A DNA stretch of 64,000 nucleotides from Martelella mediterranea (GTDB lineage: Bacteria > Pseudomonadota > Alphaproteobacteria > Rhizobiales > Rhizobiaceae). The notes beneath the pieces are model-generated. The model had not been told where the DNA came from. It made no database searches and saw only the letters and a list, made by a program, of their open reading frames with translations. Shown here piece after piece: positions 36,701 through 46,834 of this stretch (the first letter of the stretch is position 1; each line of letters starts with the position of its first letter). The position numbers and the translations under genes were made by a program. The stretch covers positions 62,001-126,000 of the forward strand of contig NZ_SMAR01000005.1 in the NCBI RefSeq assembly GCF_004342225.1, given 5' to 3'.

Positions 36701-37159
36701 ATGATGAGCAGAATTTATACGCACGCCTTTTTCATATGCGCCGTGCTTGTGGCCGGTTTCATCATCGGCATGACCAATATGCCTGGTGAATGGTATGAGT
36801 CGCTGGCAAAGCCATCGTTCAATCCGCCGAACTGGTTGTTCGCTCCGGCATGGTCTTTATTGTATGTTTTGATCGGTTGGGTCGGTGCACGCCTGTTTTT
36901 GCGGCGTCAGGACAGAGCTGTCTTGTTCTGGCTTTGGATTGTACTTCTGGTCATGAACTTCAGCTGGTCGCCGGTTTTCTTTGGCCTGCATTTCACCTTC
37001 GCGGCCTTCCTGATCATCCTCTTTATGTTCATTGGCATCATCGCCTTCATCGCTCTGGCGTGGCATCGTGAGCGTTTCTCGGCGATCCTTTTCATGCCCT
37101 ATGTGCTTTGGGTTGGTTTTGCGATGGTGCTCAACGGGGCCATCGTTTACCTCAACTGA
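36701..37159 (+). CDS. tspO: TspO/MBR family protein
   Basis: A 152-residue membrane protein with five helices, of the tryptophan-rich sensory protein family that binds porphyrins and modulates tetrapyrrole levels. Conserved blocks: WYESLAKPSFNPPNWLFAPAWSLLY, NFSWSPVFFG and YVLWVGFAMVLNGAIVYLN. GGGGTGAG precedes a tandem ATG ATG. It follows the iron-associated operon by 27 bases and may be read with it. In photosynthetic relatives TspO restrains pigment genes; with hemA in the same window, tetrapyrrole balance is the likely theme, by inference. Confidence 0.92.
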   Translation: MMSRIYTHAFFICAVLVAGFIIGMTNMPGEWYESLAKPSFNPPNWLFAPAWSLLYVLIGWVGARLFLRRQDRAVLFWLWIVLLVMNFSWSPVFFGLHFTFAAFLIILFMFIGIIAFIALAWHRERFSAILFMPYVLWVGFAMVLNGAIVYLN

Positions 37160-37230
37160 GGAATTACTGAACGCCTGCTTGTTGCACACGGCGCTGCATG
37201 CCACTGTTCCGACAGGATAAGGGGTGCAGC

Positions 37231-37680
37231 ATGACGGGATATGAACACGGCGATTTTCACGCCCGGATCGTGAACAGTTTTGCCAGTCAGGGCGCTATGG
37301 CGATGATCGGCGCAGAGCTGACACGCATCAGCCATGGTGTTGTCGAGATCGAGTTTCCGTTCGACAGGAAGCTGACGCAGCAGCATGGTATTCTCCATGC
37401 CGGAATTATTGCGGCCGGGCTGGATACCGCCTGCAATTATGCCGCCTATACGGTGATTGATACTGACGCGGCTTTGCTGACAATCGAGTTCAAGGTCAAT
37501 ATGATGTCGCCCGGGCGCGGAAGTCGTTTCCTGTTTCGCGGCGAAGTGACCAAACCCGGCAGCAACATCATCGTCACGGACGGGCGCGGCTATGCCATTG
37601 GCGATGGTCCAGCCAAGCTGATTGCCTCCATGACCGGGACCAGCATGGTTCTCAGAGGGCGTGAAGGGTTTGAGGAATAA
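37231..37680 (+). CDS. PaaI-family acyl-CoA thioesterase (hotdog fold)
   Basis: A 149-residue hotdog protein. The family helix LTQQHGILHAGIIAAGLDTACNYAA and the strand LTIEFKVNMMSPGRG are characteristic of the PaaI/YdiI group, which hydrolyses acyl-CoAs. ATG 37231 is preceded by AAGGGG; a longer frame starting at 37198 is rejected. The nucleosidase gene starts 1 base after its stop, so they are coupled. Substrate unknown. Confidence 0.88.
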   Translation: MTGYEHGDFHARIVNSFASQGAMAMIGAELTRISHGVVEIEFPFDRKLTQQHGILHAGIIAAGLDTACNYAAYTVIDTDAALLTIEFKVNMMSPGRGSRFLFRGEVTKPGSNIIVTDGRGYAIGDGPAKLIASMTGTSMVLRGREGFEE

Positions 37681-37681
37681 A

Positions 37682-38314
37682 ATGCGTATGGACCAGATTG
37701 GCGGCAGAAAGGTTCTCTTCGTGATGGCCGCATCGGCAGAGTATGGCGAATATCTGAGAGCGAGGATCGATCCGCTGATGACCGGGATTGGTCCTGTTGA
37801 AGGCGCTGTTCAACTGACCAAAGCACTCGCAGAGGCGGGTGTGGACGGTGGCCTGCCTGATCTTGTCGTTTCGCTAGGCTCTGCCGGCTCGGCAAAACTG
37901 GAGCAGACAGAGGTCTATCAGGTTGTCAGCGTCAGTTACCGGGATATCGATGCTTCGCCGCTGGGTTTTGAGAAAGGACGCACGCCGTTTCTCGATCTGC
38001 CAGCCGATGTCTCACTGCCTTTCCGGCTGCCCGGCGTTACATCGGCCAGCCTTTCTACCGGCGGTCAGGTGATCTCCGGCAAGGCCTATGATGCGATCAG
38101 CGCGGATATGGTTGATATGGAAACCTTTGCGCTTTTGCGCGCCTGTCAGGCTTTTGATGTGCCGCTGTTGGCGCTTCGCGGCATTTCCGACGGTCGGGAA
38201 GAACTCAAACATGTTGATGACTGGACTCAATATCTCAGCATAATCGATGAAAAACTGGCAGCGATTGTCGATCGGCTCGATCACGCCATTGAAACCGGGG
38301 CGATTCCCATCTAA
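37682..38314 (+). CDS. mtnN: 5'-methylthioadenosine/S-adenosylhomocysteine nucleosidase
   Basis: Cleaves the glycosidic bond of MTA and SAH. The 210-residue protein has FVMAASAEYGEYL, the MTGIGPVEGAVQLTKAL segment, SLGSAGS, and the ribose/base-binding ADMVDMETFALLRAC and LRGISDGREE with the catalytic Asp. GAGGAAT precedes ATG 37682, formed partly from the thioesterase stop region. It lies directly before guaA, a purine-recycling context. Assignment to MTAN rather than another nucleoside phosphorylase rests on the VDMET and ISDG motifs. Confidence 0.88.
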   Translation: MRMDQIGGRKVLFVMAASAEYGEYLRARIDPLMTGIGPVEGAVQLTKALAEAGVDGGLPDLVVSLGSAGSAKLEQTEVYQVVSVSYRDIDASPLGFEKGRTPFLDLPADVSLPFRLPGVTSASLSTGGQVISGKAYDAISADMVDMETFALLRACQAFDVPLLALRGISDGREELKHVDDWTQYLSIIDEKLAAIVDRLDHAIETGAIPI

Positions 38315-38357
38315 AGCCAGCTTTTAGCCCTTCCTTTCGCCGACAGAAGGTCATGTC

Positions 38358-39920
38358 ATGACAGAGATTACGCATCCCGAATCCGTTCTTATCATCGATT
38401 TCGGCAGCCAGGTTACGCAGCTGATCGCCCGCCGCGTGCGCGAGACCGGCGTGTTCTGCGAGATCGTGCCGTTTCAGAAAGCGGAAGAGGGATTGGAGCG
38501 CCTGAAGCCTAAGGCGCTGATCCTTTCGGGAAGCCCGGCCTCTGCTCTTGATGAAAATGCCCCGCTCGTGCCGGATGCCATTCTTAAAAGCGGATTGCCG
38601 ACCTTTGCGATTTGCTTTGGCCAGCAGGCGCTGTGTCACCAGCTCGGCGGCACGGTGGAAGCGGGCCACCACGGCGAGTTCGGTCGCTCACAATTGCGCG
38701 TCGAGAAGCCTTCCGAGATCTTCAGCAATTTCTGGTCCGTCGGTTCGGAGCATCAGGTGTGGATGTCCCATGGTGACCGGGTCACCGCCTTGCCTGAAGG
38801 TTTTGAAGTGCTGGCGGTTTCCGACAACGCTCCGTTTGCCTTCATCGCGGATGAGGCGCGCAAGATTTACGGCGTTCAGTTCCACCCGGAAGTCGTACAT
38901 ACACCTGATGGTGCAAAGCTTCTGGCAAACTTCGTTCACAACGTTGCCGGTCTGAAATCTGACTGGTCCATGGCTGCGTACCGCGCTGAGATGGTTCAGA
39001 AGATCCGCGATCAGGTGGGTGACAAGAAGGTCATCTGTGCGCTTTCCGGTGGAGTCGATTCGTCTGTCGCCGCGCTCCTCATTCATGAGGCCGTCGGCGA
39101 GCAGTTAACCTGCATCCTTGTTGATCACGGACTGATGCGCAAGAACGAGGCGGCCGAAGTCGTCGCCATGTTCCGCGAACACTATAACCTGCACCTCATC
39201 CACGTCGATGCCGTCGATAAGTTCGTGGGCGAACTGGAAGGCGTGGCTGATCCGGAAACCAAGCGCAAGATTATCGGTCGGCTGTTCATCGAAACCTTCG
39301 AGGAAGAGGCCGCGAAGCTCGGAGGGGCTGATTTCCTGGGACAGGGAACGCTTTATCCGGATGTGATTGAAAGTGTCTCATTCTCCGGTGGTCCGTCGGT
39401 CACAATCAAATCCCATCACAATGTTGGCGGTCTGCCGGAGCGCATGAACATGCAGCTTGTTGAACCGCTGCGTGAGTTGTTCAAGGATGAAGTGCGAACG
39501 CTTGGCCGTGAACTGGGGCTTCCGGATTCATTCATTGGCCGGCATCCCTTCCCAGGGCCAGGGCTGGCTATCCGGCTTCCCGGTGGCGTGACCCGCGAAA
39601 AACTGGATATCCTGCGCGAGGCTGATGCGATTTACCTCGATGAGATCCGAAAAGCTGGCCTTTATGATGTCATCTGGCAGGCTTTTGCTGTTCTTCTGCC
39701 GGTCCAGACTGTCGGGGTGATGGGGGATGGGCGGACCTACGAGTTTGTCTGTGCGCTGCGCGCCGTGACATCTGTTGATGGCATGACGGCGGATTTCTAT
39801 CAGTATGACATGAACTTCCTTGGTAAGGCGGCCACGCGTATTATCAATGAAGTCCGCGGCATCAATCGCGTGGTCTATGACGTTACATCCAAACCGCCGG
39901 GTACAATCGAGTGGGAATGA
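38358..39920 (+). CDS. guaA: GMP synthase (glutamine-hydrolysing)
   Basis: Converts XMP to GMP. Residues ~8-200 are a class I glutamine amidotransferase with nucleophile Cys in [16 protein letters not shown] and the His-Glu pair in QFHPEVVHT. Residues ~215-400 are the ATP pyrophosphatase domain with P-loop [13 protein letters not shown]. The C-terminal dimerisation domain has [25 protein letters not shown] and ends KPPGTIEWE, the family C-terminus. 520 residues is standard. AGAAGG lies before ATG 38358. Confidence 0.98.
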   Translation: MTEITHPESVLIIDFGSQVTQLIARRVRETGVFCEIVPFQKAEEGLERLKPKALILSGSPASALDENAPLVPDAILKSGLPTFAICFGQQALCHQLGGTVEAGHHGEFGRSQLRVEKPSEIFSNFWSVGSEHQVWMSHGDRVTALPEGFEVLAVSDNAPFAFIADEARKIYGVQFHPEVVHTPDGAKLLANFVHNVAGLKSDWSMAAYRAEMVQKIRDQVGDKKVICALSGGVDSSVAALLIHEAVGEQLTCILVDHGLMRKNEAAEVVAMFREHYNLHLIHVDAVDKFVGELEGVADPETKRKIIGRLFIETFEEEAAKLGGADFLGQGTLYPDVIESVSFSGGPSVTIKSHHNVGGLPERMNMQLVEPLRELFKDEVRTLGRELGLPDSFIGRHPFPGPGLAIRLPGGVTREKLDILREADAIYLDEIRKAGLYDVIWQAFAVLLPVQTVGVMGDGRTYEFVCALRAVTSVDGMTADFYQYDMNFLGKAATRIINEVRGINRVVYDVTSKPPGTIEWE

Positions 39921-39946
39921 CACTCACAATTTAGCGGCCATCAGCG

Positions 39947-40210
39947 ATGATCGACAATGTCATTTGCGTTTGTATGCGGCGGGATCTTCAAACCTTTGCC
40001 GTCGCTGCCATATATATCGCTGAAAACATCGAAGCAGGGCATTATCGTGTTGTCGTGCCAGAGGTCGATCTTGCTCTGTTTTCTGAGGCCGTTTCCTCGC
40101 CCTTTCAGGTGATCAGCGAGGAGATCTATTCCGATCTGCGCGATTGTCTGAAAGCCCGCATGGGGCCACATTGCGACAAATTCGGGTGGTATTTTCAGCA
40201 ATTCATTTAA
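39947..40210 (+). pseudogene. short fragment resembling the N-terminus of a DUF6492-type glycosyltransferase-like protein
   Basis: An 87-residue frame: VICVCMRRDLQTFAVAAIYIA, VVVPEVDLALFSEAV and the terminal FGWYFQQFI resemble the first ~100 residues of DUF6492 proteins, where a GW-x-x-QQ-(F/L)-I-K motif is followed by ~150 more residues. Here a TAA follows immediately, and no frame in 40211-40357 continues the homology. A palindromic repeat begins 150 bases later. I read it as a remnant of a decayed gene. Family recall is uncertain and a real small gene cannot be excluded. Confidence 0.4.
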
Positions 40211-40357
40211 GGCATGGGATGAACCCCGGTTCAGTGTCAAAAACACACTGCGCCGCTACTGGCTTTTATACGTCTGACAGGGGCAGAAACCGGGTTCTGC
40301 CTGTTTCTGAAATCTTCCGCGATCCGAACGCGAACGCCACGTTGCCGATCGCCACCT

Positions 40358-40413
40358 GCGTAGATTCAATAAGTTAGAGCGCCGTGCATCCGAATGGATG
40401 CACGGCGCTCTAG
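40358..40413. repeat. palindromic intergenic repeat, copy 1 (abuts tamB stop codon)
   Basis: Begins GCGTAGATTCAAT and contains perfect 17-bp arms TAGAGCGCCGTGCATCC / GGATGCACGGCGCTCTA around loop GAAT (40375-40412). The last CTA of the right arm (40410-40412) is, on the minus strand, the TAG stop codon of tamB. Copies 2 and 3 are at 50781-50826 and 53604-53710. Confidence 0.85.
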
Positions 40414-43400
40414 TACTCCCGCTCGTAGAATATGCCGCCGGAAGCTTCACCACGTGATCCGGCGGAACCTTTCAGGATAAAGTTCCGGCCGATATCGATG
40501 TTCACATTGGCTTGTGTTCCCGTGTCCTGACTCTGCTCGATTTCCAGATAGGTGTTTTCGTTCAGATATTTGCCGACGCTGACTGAGGTGTTGCCGCTTT
40601 CATCGGTGGAAAGGTCAAGATTGTCGAAACCCAAGACGTCACGCAGGGAGTTGAACAGCGACTGTTCCGTTCCACCGGTCAGCTGAATGACGGCATCGGC
40701 AAGCTGTGCAATCTGCAGTGCGGACAGATTGGCCGAGGGGCGATTGAACAAAAGTCTTGCCAGAATTTCATCCTGAGGCAGGGCAGGGGAAGAGCTGAGC
40801 TCCACCTGCGGGTTGGTTGCAACCCCCTGTAATGTGATGGTGATGTTGGTGCTGTCTGCCGATGTGACGGCACGCAGATCGATGATCGGGACCAGAGATC
40901 CGCCAAAGGTGATACGCCCGCTTTCAAAATCGAGGCGCCGGTTCAGGATGGACAACCGGCCACGCACCAGCTCAAAACCGCCGGACACGATAGGATTAAG
41001 CGTTGTGCCGGTGATCCCGACCTCACCGCCCAGCTCCGCATCGACACCACGACCACGCACGAAAATCGCATTGGGGGCAGAAACGGTAATGTCGAGCTTG
41101 AATGCGGTGCGTGCTTCAGTCGCTTCACCCGGCTGAATCGCTTCGGCCTGTCGCAGAACAGCAGAAGAGGCATCTTCATGAACAATGCGGATTTCTGAAA
41201 TCGAGGCAGGCAGACGCTCAGGAATGGTGATTGCTGTGCGCGAAAGACCTATGCGACCTGAAATCGTTGGTTCACCGAGAAGCGGGCCATCCAGCGAAAG
41301 ATTGCCATCTGCTGTGGTCGACAGAAGAGAGCCATCGGTAATGACCGCTCTGTCCGCCGTGAGCTTTAGCGATGCGGGGAACTGGCCTGTGAGGTCGATT
41401 GTGCCATCGACAGCAATTGTGCCACCGCCACTGAGGTTCCCCTTGATGTTTTCCGTCAGAATTCGGTTGCCGCTGAATGACAACCTGCCATTGATATTGT
41501 TCAGGGAGATATTCCGTCTGAGATCGGTGACAGAGCGAATGTTGAGGTTAATCCCGCCACCAAACGAGGGATTGGAGGCCTGTCCGCCAATGGTCAGGTC
41601 GGCATTGGCACTGCCGGAAACGGCGAAGCCCGCATCGGCAGCCATGTCAGACAGAACCGTGAGCGGAAAGTCGCCTCTGACCGCAAGATCGAGAGGCATG
41701 TTCCCGCCAAGACCGACGGAACCACTGGCCGTTAAATTCAGTCCGCGCGCATTGGTAACGGTTGTGTTGGTCGTCACGCGGTTTTGCGCATATCGCCCTG
41801 TTGTTGCGAGTGTTATGGGCGGGACGCCGAGGTTTCTGCTCTGCGCAACATTGCCGTTGGTCAGCCGGATATCGTAATCGACAACAGGGTTTGAGGCCTG
41901 GCCTGAAACATTGACTGTGCCGGAAATGGCGCCCTGCGCTCCCAGATTGGGGACGAATGTATTGGCAAGGCTCGGTGAAACGCCATTGATGGCGATCCTG
42001 AGATTAAGGTTCTTGCCAGCCGTTCCACTGGCGCTGACGGTTCCGCCGCCAATACCGATGGCAAAGTTCCTGATATCCGCTGTGCCATTGGAAACAACGA
42101 TGCGGCCCGGCTCCGCAAGGCTGAGTGCTAGCGCCATCGGTGACCCCTCCAGCTTGGTGAGGTCGATCTCCATTGTTTGCCCGCGAACAACGCTGGCAGC
42201 AATTTCAACAGGGTCGTTCTCATACTTCGCAGAGAGGTTGAAATCCGTGGATGATCCGGCATTGGAAGCGGTCAGGGCGATGTCAGAGACTGTTTTGCCT
42301 GCAACAGCAACTGAGCCAACATTGATCGAGCCTGATGCCTTGAGCGCGGCGGCGTCCGAGACGGCAATGTCGGCATTGATCGCACGCGCTGTGATATCGG
42401 AAAACGTTACGCTGTCGCTTTTTGCGGTTAACGACAGGCCGAGCTTGTCTGATGTATTATCGAGCGCAACCTTGCCGGAAATACCGCCGCTGGCCGACTG
42501 TCCTGCCAGTCCCGCAAGCAATTTGAGATCCGGGAAATCAAAACTGACCTGACCGGCGGGAAGAAACTTGCCGTTCAGTGTCACATCACCGGCGAGCTGG
42601 TTGTTGCCAACCTTCCCTTCAATGTTGCCAATGTTGATCATTCCGTCAGATGTGGCGACGTTTGCAGCCAGAGAAAGCGGCGCATTGGCATAGGTACCGG
42701 TGGCTTTCAGCGTTCCGGACGGGGCCGCAGGGTCGGCGTTGCCGTTCAGTGCGAGCGAGAAGTCCTTAAGGGTTTCGCCTGATATCTGCAAAGTATCCGT
42801 TTGCAGATCAGCACGAATGTCAGGACTGGCAACTGCACCATTCGCGGACACAGAAAGTGTCGCTTTGCCGGCAAGCTGGCCAGCCAGACGGGAAAGATCC
42901 TTGAAGGCAGTGTTCAGGCTCGCATCAAGCGTTCCATCGTTCAGAGCCACATTGCCATCGGCTTTCAGGAGGTTGTTTTCGATTTCAAGTCCGGAAAGTT
43001 TAAGATTGCCGTCCATCGTAGCGGAGAATCCGCTTTCAAGCCGGGTCACGCCGTCAATCATCTCTGAGGCAGCTGCAGGCAAAGCATCAGCCAGAACAAA
43101 GATTTTGGCATGGCCGTCGACGGTCTTCGCACTTTTATCGAAAGCGGCATTGATGGTTGCGCCAATACTGCCGCTTTCCAGCGTCAGCGGGTCAGCCGAA
43201 ATGCTGCCGGCTTTCAGCATAACCGGTGCTTCGAGTGTCAGCGGTGCCTGAACAAATGGGGCGATACTCGCATTGGCAAGCGCGATGTCATCCACCGACA
43301 GGGCCGTTTCGATTTTACCGGTCTGGTTCTGCAGGTTGATGCCTTGACCGGCTGCGGTCAGTGCGATGCCGGATATTGTTGCCTGCGGCGCTGCGAGCCG

Positions 43401-44579
43401 GTTCAGGCTGATATTGGCCGAGAGGCTGGCATTGTCGGCGCTGCCCGTAAGCGTGACATCAGCGCCACCGATGGCAAGATCGAGTGCGTCGTCACCCAGC
43501 GGCCATGAGAACGGGATTGCTGCGCCATCAATACCGGAAAGGTTTGCCCGCAGGTCGTTTTGGCCTTTGGGATCATAGGCGCCGCTGGCTGATAGCTTGA
43601 AACTTCCGGTGCTTACAGAACCCTTTCGGACCGAAATCCGGCCAGTCTGTGCCATTGAGACTGCGATATCGAGGTCGGTCGTACCCTCTACCAGAGCATT
43701 GAAGGGCTCGGGAGCAAGTGGTGCGAACTGTCCGCTTCCCGATACGGTGACGGTTCGCTCGCCCGATTGGTTCAGCGCGTGTGTAACAGTCACAGAACCC
43801 AGATCATTACCTGAGAGCTTCGCATCAATATTGCCGGACCAGTCGTTTAAAGGGCCGCCGCCATTGACCTGAATGTTCAGGGCCGGGGCACCCGGCAATT
43901 TCATCAGCGTTGCCACGAGCCCGCCCTGTGGCTCGTTCACTTCAGCTTTGATATCGAGACGGTTTTCGTTCGGAGCATAGTCGACATCTGCGCTGACATA
44001 AGTCGACGGGCGGGCGCGATGCTGCGCATCAAGAACGGCGGAAATGCGGTTGCTCAGTGCTTCCGCGCGCCCCGTTGCTGAGAGTGGATAAGCCTCGCCC
44101 AGAACCGGCTCCCCGATATCGATTTTCGGAAAGTCAAACCGGTCGACTGCAATCTCGATGGGCAGGGAAAAGCCACCGCCTGTGCTTGCCTGCTCTTTTT
44201 CTGTCACATCGCTTTCAGGCAGGCGCTTCAGATCAATCGATGCAGCCGAAAGACTTGCGGCTGAAAACCGCCGGCTGAACAGCGCCATTGGCGACCACTG
44301 AAGATCAATATCCTCAACCGTCACATAGGGGCCATTCTTGTCAGAAACTTCGACCGATGAAACTGTGAAGTGCCCGGTCAGCGGTGCACTGACTTCGCCG
44401 ACGCGAATAGAAAGGTTCGGAGACGCGATGCGTTTGGTGATCTCACGGACAGCAAAATTGGCACCAAAATCAGTGTAGCCAACGGTGATGAATACGGCGG
44501 CGATCAGAAGGATGATGGCAAGGACGAGTCCGCCAACAATCCGGAAAAGAAATCTGAATGGGCCTGTTTTCTTGCGCAT
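40410..44579 (-). CDS. tamB: translocation and assembly module protein TamB (DUF490)
   Basis: A 1389-residue inner-membrane-anchored protein. It has one N-terminal membrane helix (about residues 10-35) followed by a very long periplasmic beta-strand-repeat region of the lipid-bridging/AsmA-like kind. The conserved C-terminal DUF490/TamB domain is at ~1080-1389 (VRGRGVDAELGGEVGITG, NRRLDFESGRITFGG, EILARLLFNRP, SLRDVLGFDNLDL, ending GGIFYEREY). It works with TamA, encoded 141 bases upstream on the same strand, in outer-membrane assembly and phospholipid transport. The stop codon is the end of a palindromic repeat. Confidence 0.94.
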   Translation of the reverse strand: MRKKTGPFRFLFRIVGGLVLAIILLIAAVFITVGYTDFGANFAVREITKRIASPNLSIRVGEVSAPLTGHFTVSSVEVSDKNGPYVTVEDIDLQWSPMALFSRRFSAASLSAASIDLKRLPESDVTEKEQASTGGGFSLPIEIAVDRFDFPKIDIGEPVLGEAYPLSATGRAEALSNRISAVLDAQHRARPSTYVSADVDYAPNENRLDIKAEVNEPQGGLVATLMKLPGAPALNIQVNGGGPLNDWSGNIDAKLSGNDLGSVTVTHALNQSGERTVTVSGSGQFAPLAPEPFNALVEGTTDLDIAVSMAQTGRISVRKGSVSTGSFKLSASGAYDPKGQNDLRANLSGIDGAAIPFSWPLGDDALDLAIGGADVTLTGSADNASLSANISLNRLAAPQATISGIALTAAGQGINLQNQTGKIETALSVDDIALANASIAPFVQAPLTLEAPVMLKAGSISADPLTLESGSIGATINAAFDKSAKTVDGHAKIFVLADALPAAASEMIDGVTRLESGFSATMDGNLKLSGLEIENNLLKADGNVALNDGTLDASLNTAFKDLSRLAGQLAGKATLSVSANGAVASPDIRADLQTDTLQISGETLKDFSLALNGNADPAAPSGTLKATGTYANAPLSLAANVATSDGMINIGNIEGKVGNNQLAGDVTLNGKFLPAGQVSFDFPDLKLLAGLAGQSASGGISGKVALDNTSDKLGLSLTAKSDSVTFSDITARAINADIAVSDAAALKASGSINVGSVAVAGKTVSDIALTASNAGSSTDFNLSAKYENDPVEIAASVVRGQTMEIDLTKLEGSPMALALSLAEPGRIVVSNGTADIRNFAIGIGGGTVSASGTAGKNLNLRIAINGVSPSLANTFVPNLGAQGAISGTVNVSGQASNPVVDYDIRLTNGNVAQSRNLGVPPITLATTGRYAQNRVTTNTTVTNARGLNLTASGSVGLGGNMPLDLAVRGDFPLTVLSDMAADAGFAVSGSANADLTIGGQASNPSFGGGINLNIRSVTDLRRNISLNNINGRLSFSGNRILTENIKGNLSGGGTIAVDGTIDLTGQFPASLKLTADRAVITDGSLLSTTADGNLSLDGPLLGEPTISGRIGLSRTAITIPERLPASISEIRIVHEDASSAVLRQAEAIQPGEATEARTAFKLDITVSAPNAIFVRGRGVDAELGGEVGITGTTLNPIVSGGFELVRGRLSILNRRLDFESGRITFGGSLVPIIDLRAVTSADSTNITITLQGVATNPQVELSSSPALPQDEILARLLFNRPSANLSALQIAQLADAVIQLTGGTEQSLFNSLRDVLGFDNLDLSTDESGNTSVSVGKYLNENTYLEIEQSQDTGTQANVNIDIGRNFILKGSAGSRGEASGGIFYEREY

Positions 44580-44653
44580 CGCGTCGAAGCCATCTTTCTT
44601 TGAGCGTTATCTGCAAGCATTTATATGACATGAAAATGCTAACAGATAAGGCC

Positions 44654-44668
44654 GTAAACCATATTTAA
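44654..44668. promoter_or_regulatory. CtrA-like site upstream of tamB
   Basis: GTAA-N7-TTAA, one base from the TTAA-N7-TTAA CtrA consensus, 75-90 bases before the tamB start. Such sites occur by chance; low confidence. Confidence 0.2.
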
Positions 44669-44720
44669 GGCTGTGTTGGAAGCGTTTGGGTTGCAGTTGC
44701 CTGACTGCTCTGACGAAGCA

Positions 44721-46649
44721 CTAAAAGCTCTGGCCGATCCCGGCATAAATTCCGTATCGGTCGCCGTCCGGGTAACGGTCAAGAGGCAATGCGACATCAA
44801 GCCGGATGGGGCCAAAGCCCGTCAGATACCGTACGCCCAGACCGGCACTGGCTTTGACATTGCTGAAGTCCGGGAAGTTTTTGTCAGATACATCGGCAGC
44901 ATCCATAAACGGAACAATCTGAATGTTCTCTGTAATGCCGATCCGGGCCTCCAGGTTTGCCTGAACATAAGAGCGGCCACCGGTGGCTTGCCCATCAGCC
45001 GTGCGCGGAGAGATGCTTTCATAAGCGTAACCGCGAACACTACCACCGCCACCGGCGTAAAAACGCTGTGTGGCCGGGATCGATTTGAGGCTGTCTCCGC
45101 CAACGATCGTACCGACACCAACCCGGCCTGCCAGTGTCAGCCGGTCGGATTCACCCGGCGTAAAGTAGGTCGAACCGATGGCATCAAAACTGGTGTAGAA
45201 TGTATTGCCCAGAAAATCATAAGCAGGCTCAGCCGTCGTGATCAGGTAAACACCCTTGGTCGGGTTCAGGGCGTCGTCGCGTGTGTCGCGATCAAAGCCG
45301 AGCGGAGCCGACAGCGTCAGGTAGTCTTCTGTTCCGAAGGCGTCTTTGATGTTGGAGTAGGTCGTTGCTGTAGAAAGGGTGATCGTGTTGTAATCGCTTT
45401 GCTCAAAAGTGTAGCCGAGCGTCGCAGCAACAGAAAGCGCGTCATAAGGATCCGGGTTTTCTGAAGTGGTAATCAGGCTCGCTTTCAGCGTGCCTGACGG
45501 GCTGAGAAAACCGGGTTTGGTGTAGGTGACACCCCCTGCAATATCCAGATCGCTGATATCAGATGCTTCACCGATACGCGACACAGAAGCTTCAAGGCGG
45601 AGACCTTCCGCATGGCCAAAGAGGTTGCGGTGTCCCCAGTAGCCTTCAAGGCCAAGCCCATCGATCGATGAAACCTGCGCACCGAAGCCGAAATAACGGA
45701 ACTTGCCATCTCTGACATTAATCGTGGTTGGCAGCTGACCATTCTCGTCCAGCGTGTCACCGGTCACGATATTGACGGTCTGAAACGTATTTAGCTTGCG
45801 GAGACGGTTGGCCGCCTCGTTCAGTTCTTCCGGTGAGTATGTTTCGCCAGCCTTGAGGCGTGAATAGGTGCGAATGAAATCCGGATCGACGGCCTCAGAC
45901 CCCTGAATTGCAATCGGACCGAGATTGGCTTTTGGTCCGGCAAGCGCACTGATGACCACCTTGACCGTGTTTCTTGCATGATTGGCAATCACTTCACGAT
46001 TGGTGATCTTGGCAAACGGGTGGCCGTCGCTTTTCAGGTCCGCCGTGATGGTTCGCGCCGCTGACAGGATGGCCGTCGAGTAAGCAGGAGTTCCTGTTAC
46101 GAGGCCAAGGTCTGCTGGATTAAACTGAGCTGCATCGTCCTGAAGGTCAATCGTGGAGAAGGTGAACTGCGGGCCAGCCTGAATGTTCACTTTCACCGGA
46201 ACAGGATCAATGCGTCCGAAAGACGGAACCCCGGCAATTTCATCTAGGGGTCTGCCGTCAATAACGATATTGACGACACCGCCATAATAGGCCTTCTCAA
46301 AAAGGGAGCCCACGAGAAGCTGAAGGTCGTCGCGCGCACGCACGACAACGCCAAGGTCACCATCGACGGGGCTATTCTCGCCGTTGATCAGAAGGGAGCG
46401 TCGTTTCAGGAAGCTTTCAAGCTCACTATTGCCGCCCTCGACCGAAAACGAGACCGTGTAGCGAACAGGATCCTGAACATCCTGTGTTTCTTCTTCCTTT
46501 TCGCCGAAAAGATGAACGCCAAAAAGAGAAAAAGCATATGTTTCCTGAACGCTGAATGAGAGCCCCACAGACAACCCTGCAGCCAGCAGCAATCCCTTGC
46601 CAAGTGGAGCTGATCGTCTGGATCGGTCTTTTCTGAAGCGGGTTACCAT
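44721..46649 (-). CDS. tamA: outer membrane translocation/assembly module TamA (BamA superfamily)
   Basis: A 642-residue outer-membrane protein with a signal peptide ending near ETYA. Residues ~55-290 hold POTRA-type domains, and the last ~370 residues are the Omp85 16-strand barrel (FYAGGGGSVRGYAYES is the conserved L6-type motif) ending in GIGQSF with a terminal Phe. The VRTYSRL-like stretch FIRTYSRLKAGETYSPEELNEA marks the last POTRA. ATG 46649 is preferred to 46667. tamA-tamB adjacency supports the assignment over BamA. Confidence 0.93.
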   Translation of the reverse strand: MVTRFRKDRSRRSAPLGKGLLLAAGLSVGLSFSVQETYAFSLFGVHLFGEKEEETQDVQDPVRYTVSFSVEGGNSELESFLKRRSLLINGENSPVDGDLGVVVRARDDLQLLVGSLFEKAYYGGVVNIVIDGRPLDEIAGVPSFGRIDPVPVKVNIQAGPQFTFSTIDLQDDAAQFNPADLGLVTGTPAYSTAILSAARTITADLKSDGHPFAKITNREVIANHARNTVKVVISALAGPKANLGPIAIQGSEAVDPDFIRTYSRLKAGETYSPEELNEAANRLRKLNTFQTVNIVTGDTLDENGQLPTTINVRDGKFRYFGFGAQVSSIDGLGLEGYWGHRNLFGHAEGLRLEASVSRIGEASDISDLDIAGGVTYTKPGFLSPSGTLKASLITTSENPDPYDALSVAATLGYTFEQSDYNTITLSTATTYSNIKDAFGTEDYLTLSAPLGFDRDTRDDALNPTKGVYLITTAEPAYDFLGNTFYTSFDAIGSTYFTPGESDRLTLAGRVGVGTIVGGDSLKSIPATQRFYAGGGGSVRGYAYESISPRTADGQATGGRSYVQANLEARIGITENIQIVPFMDAADVSDKNFPDFSNVKASAGLGVRYLTGFGPIRLDVALPLDRYPDGDRYGIYAGIGQSF

Positions 46650-46834
46650 CTGATACTCAAAAAACACTCAGGTCAGGCTCCGGACAAGTCCGAGGGGTGG
46701 GCGCGACTATTACGCAGATCAGAACAAGCCGTGTCGCAACGACGGCAATACGGCCGTAATATGTTCAAAGCTTTGGCAGTTTAACATAAAAACGCACCAG
46801 ACAGGCTTTTGTGCGGTGCCGTTTCGCAGCATCG

